Shown here: piece after piece, positions 63,912-64,000 of the stretch | Numbering within the stretch: the first letter of the stretch is position 1 | How the letters are laid out: each line of letters starts with the position of its first letter | Source: Asterias rubens | Lineage: Eukaryota > Echinodermata > Asteroidea > Forcipulatida > Asteriidae | Direction: 5' to 3' | Assembly: GCF_902459465.1 (NCBI RefSeq) | Contig: NC_047062.1 | Coordinates: 29,940,673-30,004,672 of the forward strand | Length of the DNA stretch: 64,000 bases | The notes under the pieces: generated by a model | Database searches by the model: none | The model's input: the letters and a program-made list of their open reading frames with translations, nothing else | Told to the model about the DNA's origin: nothing | Position numbers and translations under genes: made by a program

Positions 63912-64000
63912 CTGAAACAAAACAAATTACTAAAATGTATTATGATTCCAACACAACCCACCTGGAGTAAAGCCCGGTTCATACTCCCCGAGTATGAATG

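Overview
The window is nuclear DNA of a metazoan. It has multi-exon genes with GT-AG introns, a deuterostome-type claspin, and dense tRNA-derived SINEs and palindromic MITEs. The repeats (the 'GGGCCCAATTTCATAGAG' family and a roughly 385-bp element that starts 'AAGGCACTGGACACTATTGG') are of a kind I associate with echinoderms, most likely a sea star. That assignment rests on recognition, not on a search.

Left two thirds (about 7.5-36 kb, + strand): a tandem array of four secreted elastase/chymotrypsin-like S1A serine protease genes, each with five exons and the same intron phases (1, 2, 1, 0). Copy 1 is 7708-11172, copy 2 is 18031-22212, copy 3 is 25367-28224 and copy 4 is 31690-35815. Copies 1 and 2 lie in a recent segmental duplication of about 11 kb (about 536-13243 and 13332-24580). 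Copy 3 carries an in-frame TGA and is a probable pseudogene. All four share a compact promoter (E-box-like site, AGATAA, TATA, Inr) and a poly(A) signal that directly follows the stop codon. All four have also lost both cysteines of the canonical C136-C201 disulfide.

The array appears to sit inside a very long intron of a second, unrecognised gene on the same strand. Exons at 2107-2275, 5221-5304, 39405-39542 and 39729-39755 are phase-compatible and join into one open frame that ends in a stop. The 5221-5304 exon was copied with the segmental duplication (14579-14662), giving a possible in-frame cassette exon.

Right third (about 41.5-64 kb, - strand): a small unrecognised gene (41708-45715) and then the 3' part of claspin (CLSPN), the checkpoint mediator. 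Seventeen claspin exons (63911 down to 47644) give 993 residues; the 5' part lies beyond the window. They include two Chk1-docking motifs and a 21-nt microexon.

Between genes the sequence is largely repeats: three tRNA-like SINE families (called A, B and C here), several MITE families, a hAT-type MITE with an 8-bp target duplication, fragments of a non-LTR retrotransposon and of a hAT-type transposase, and three minisatellites.
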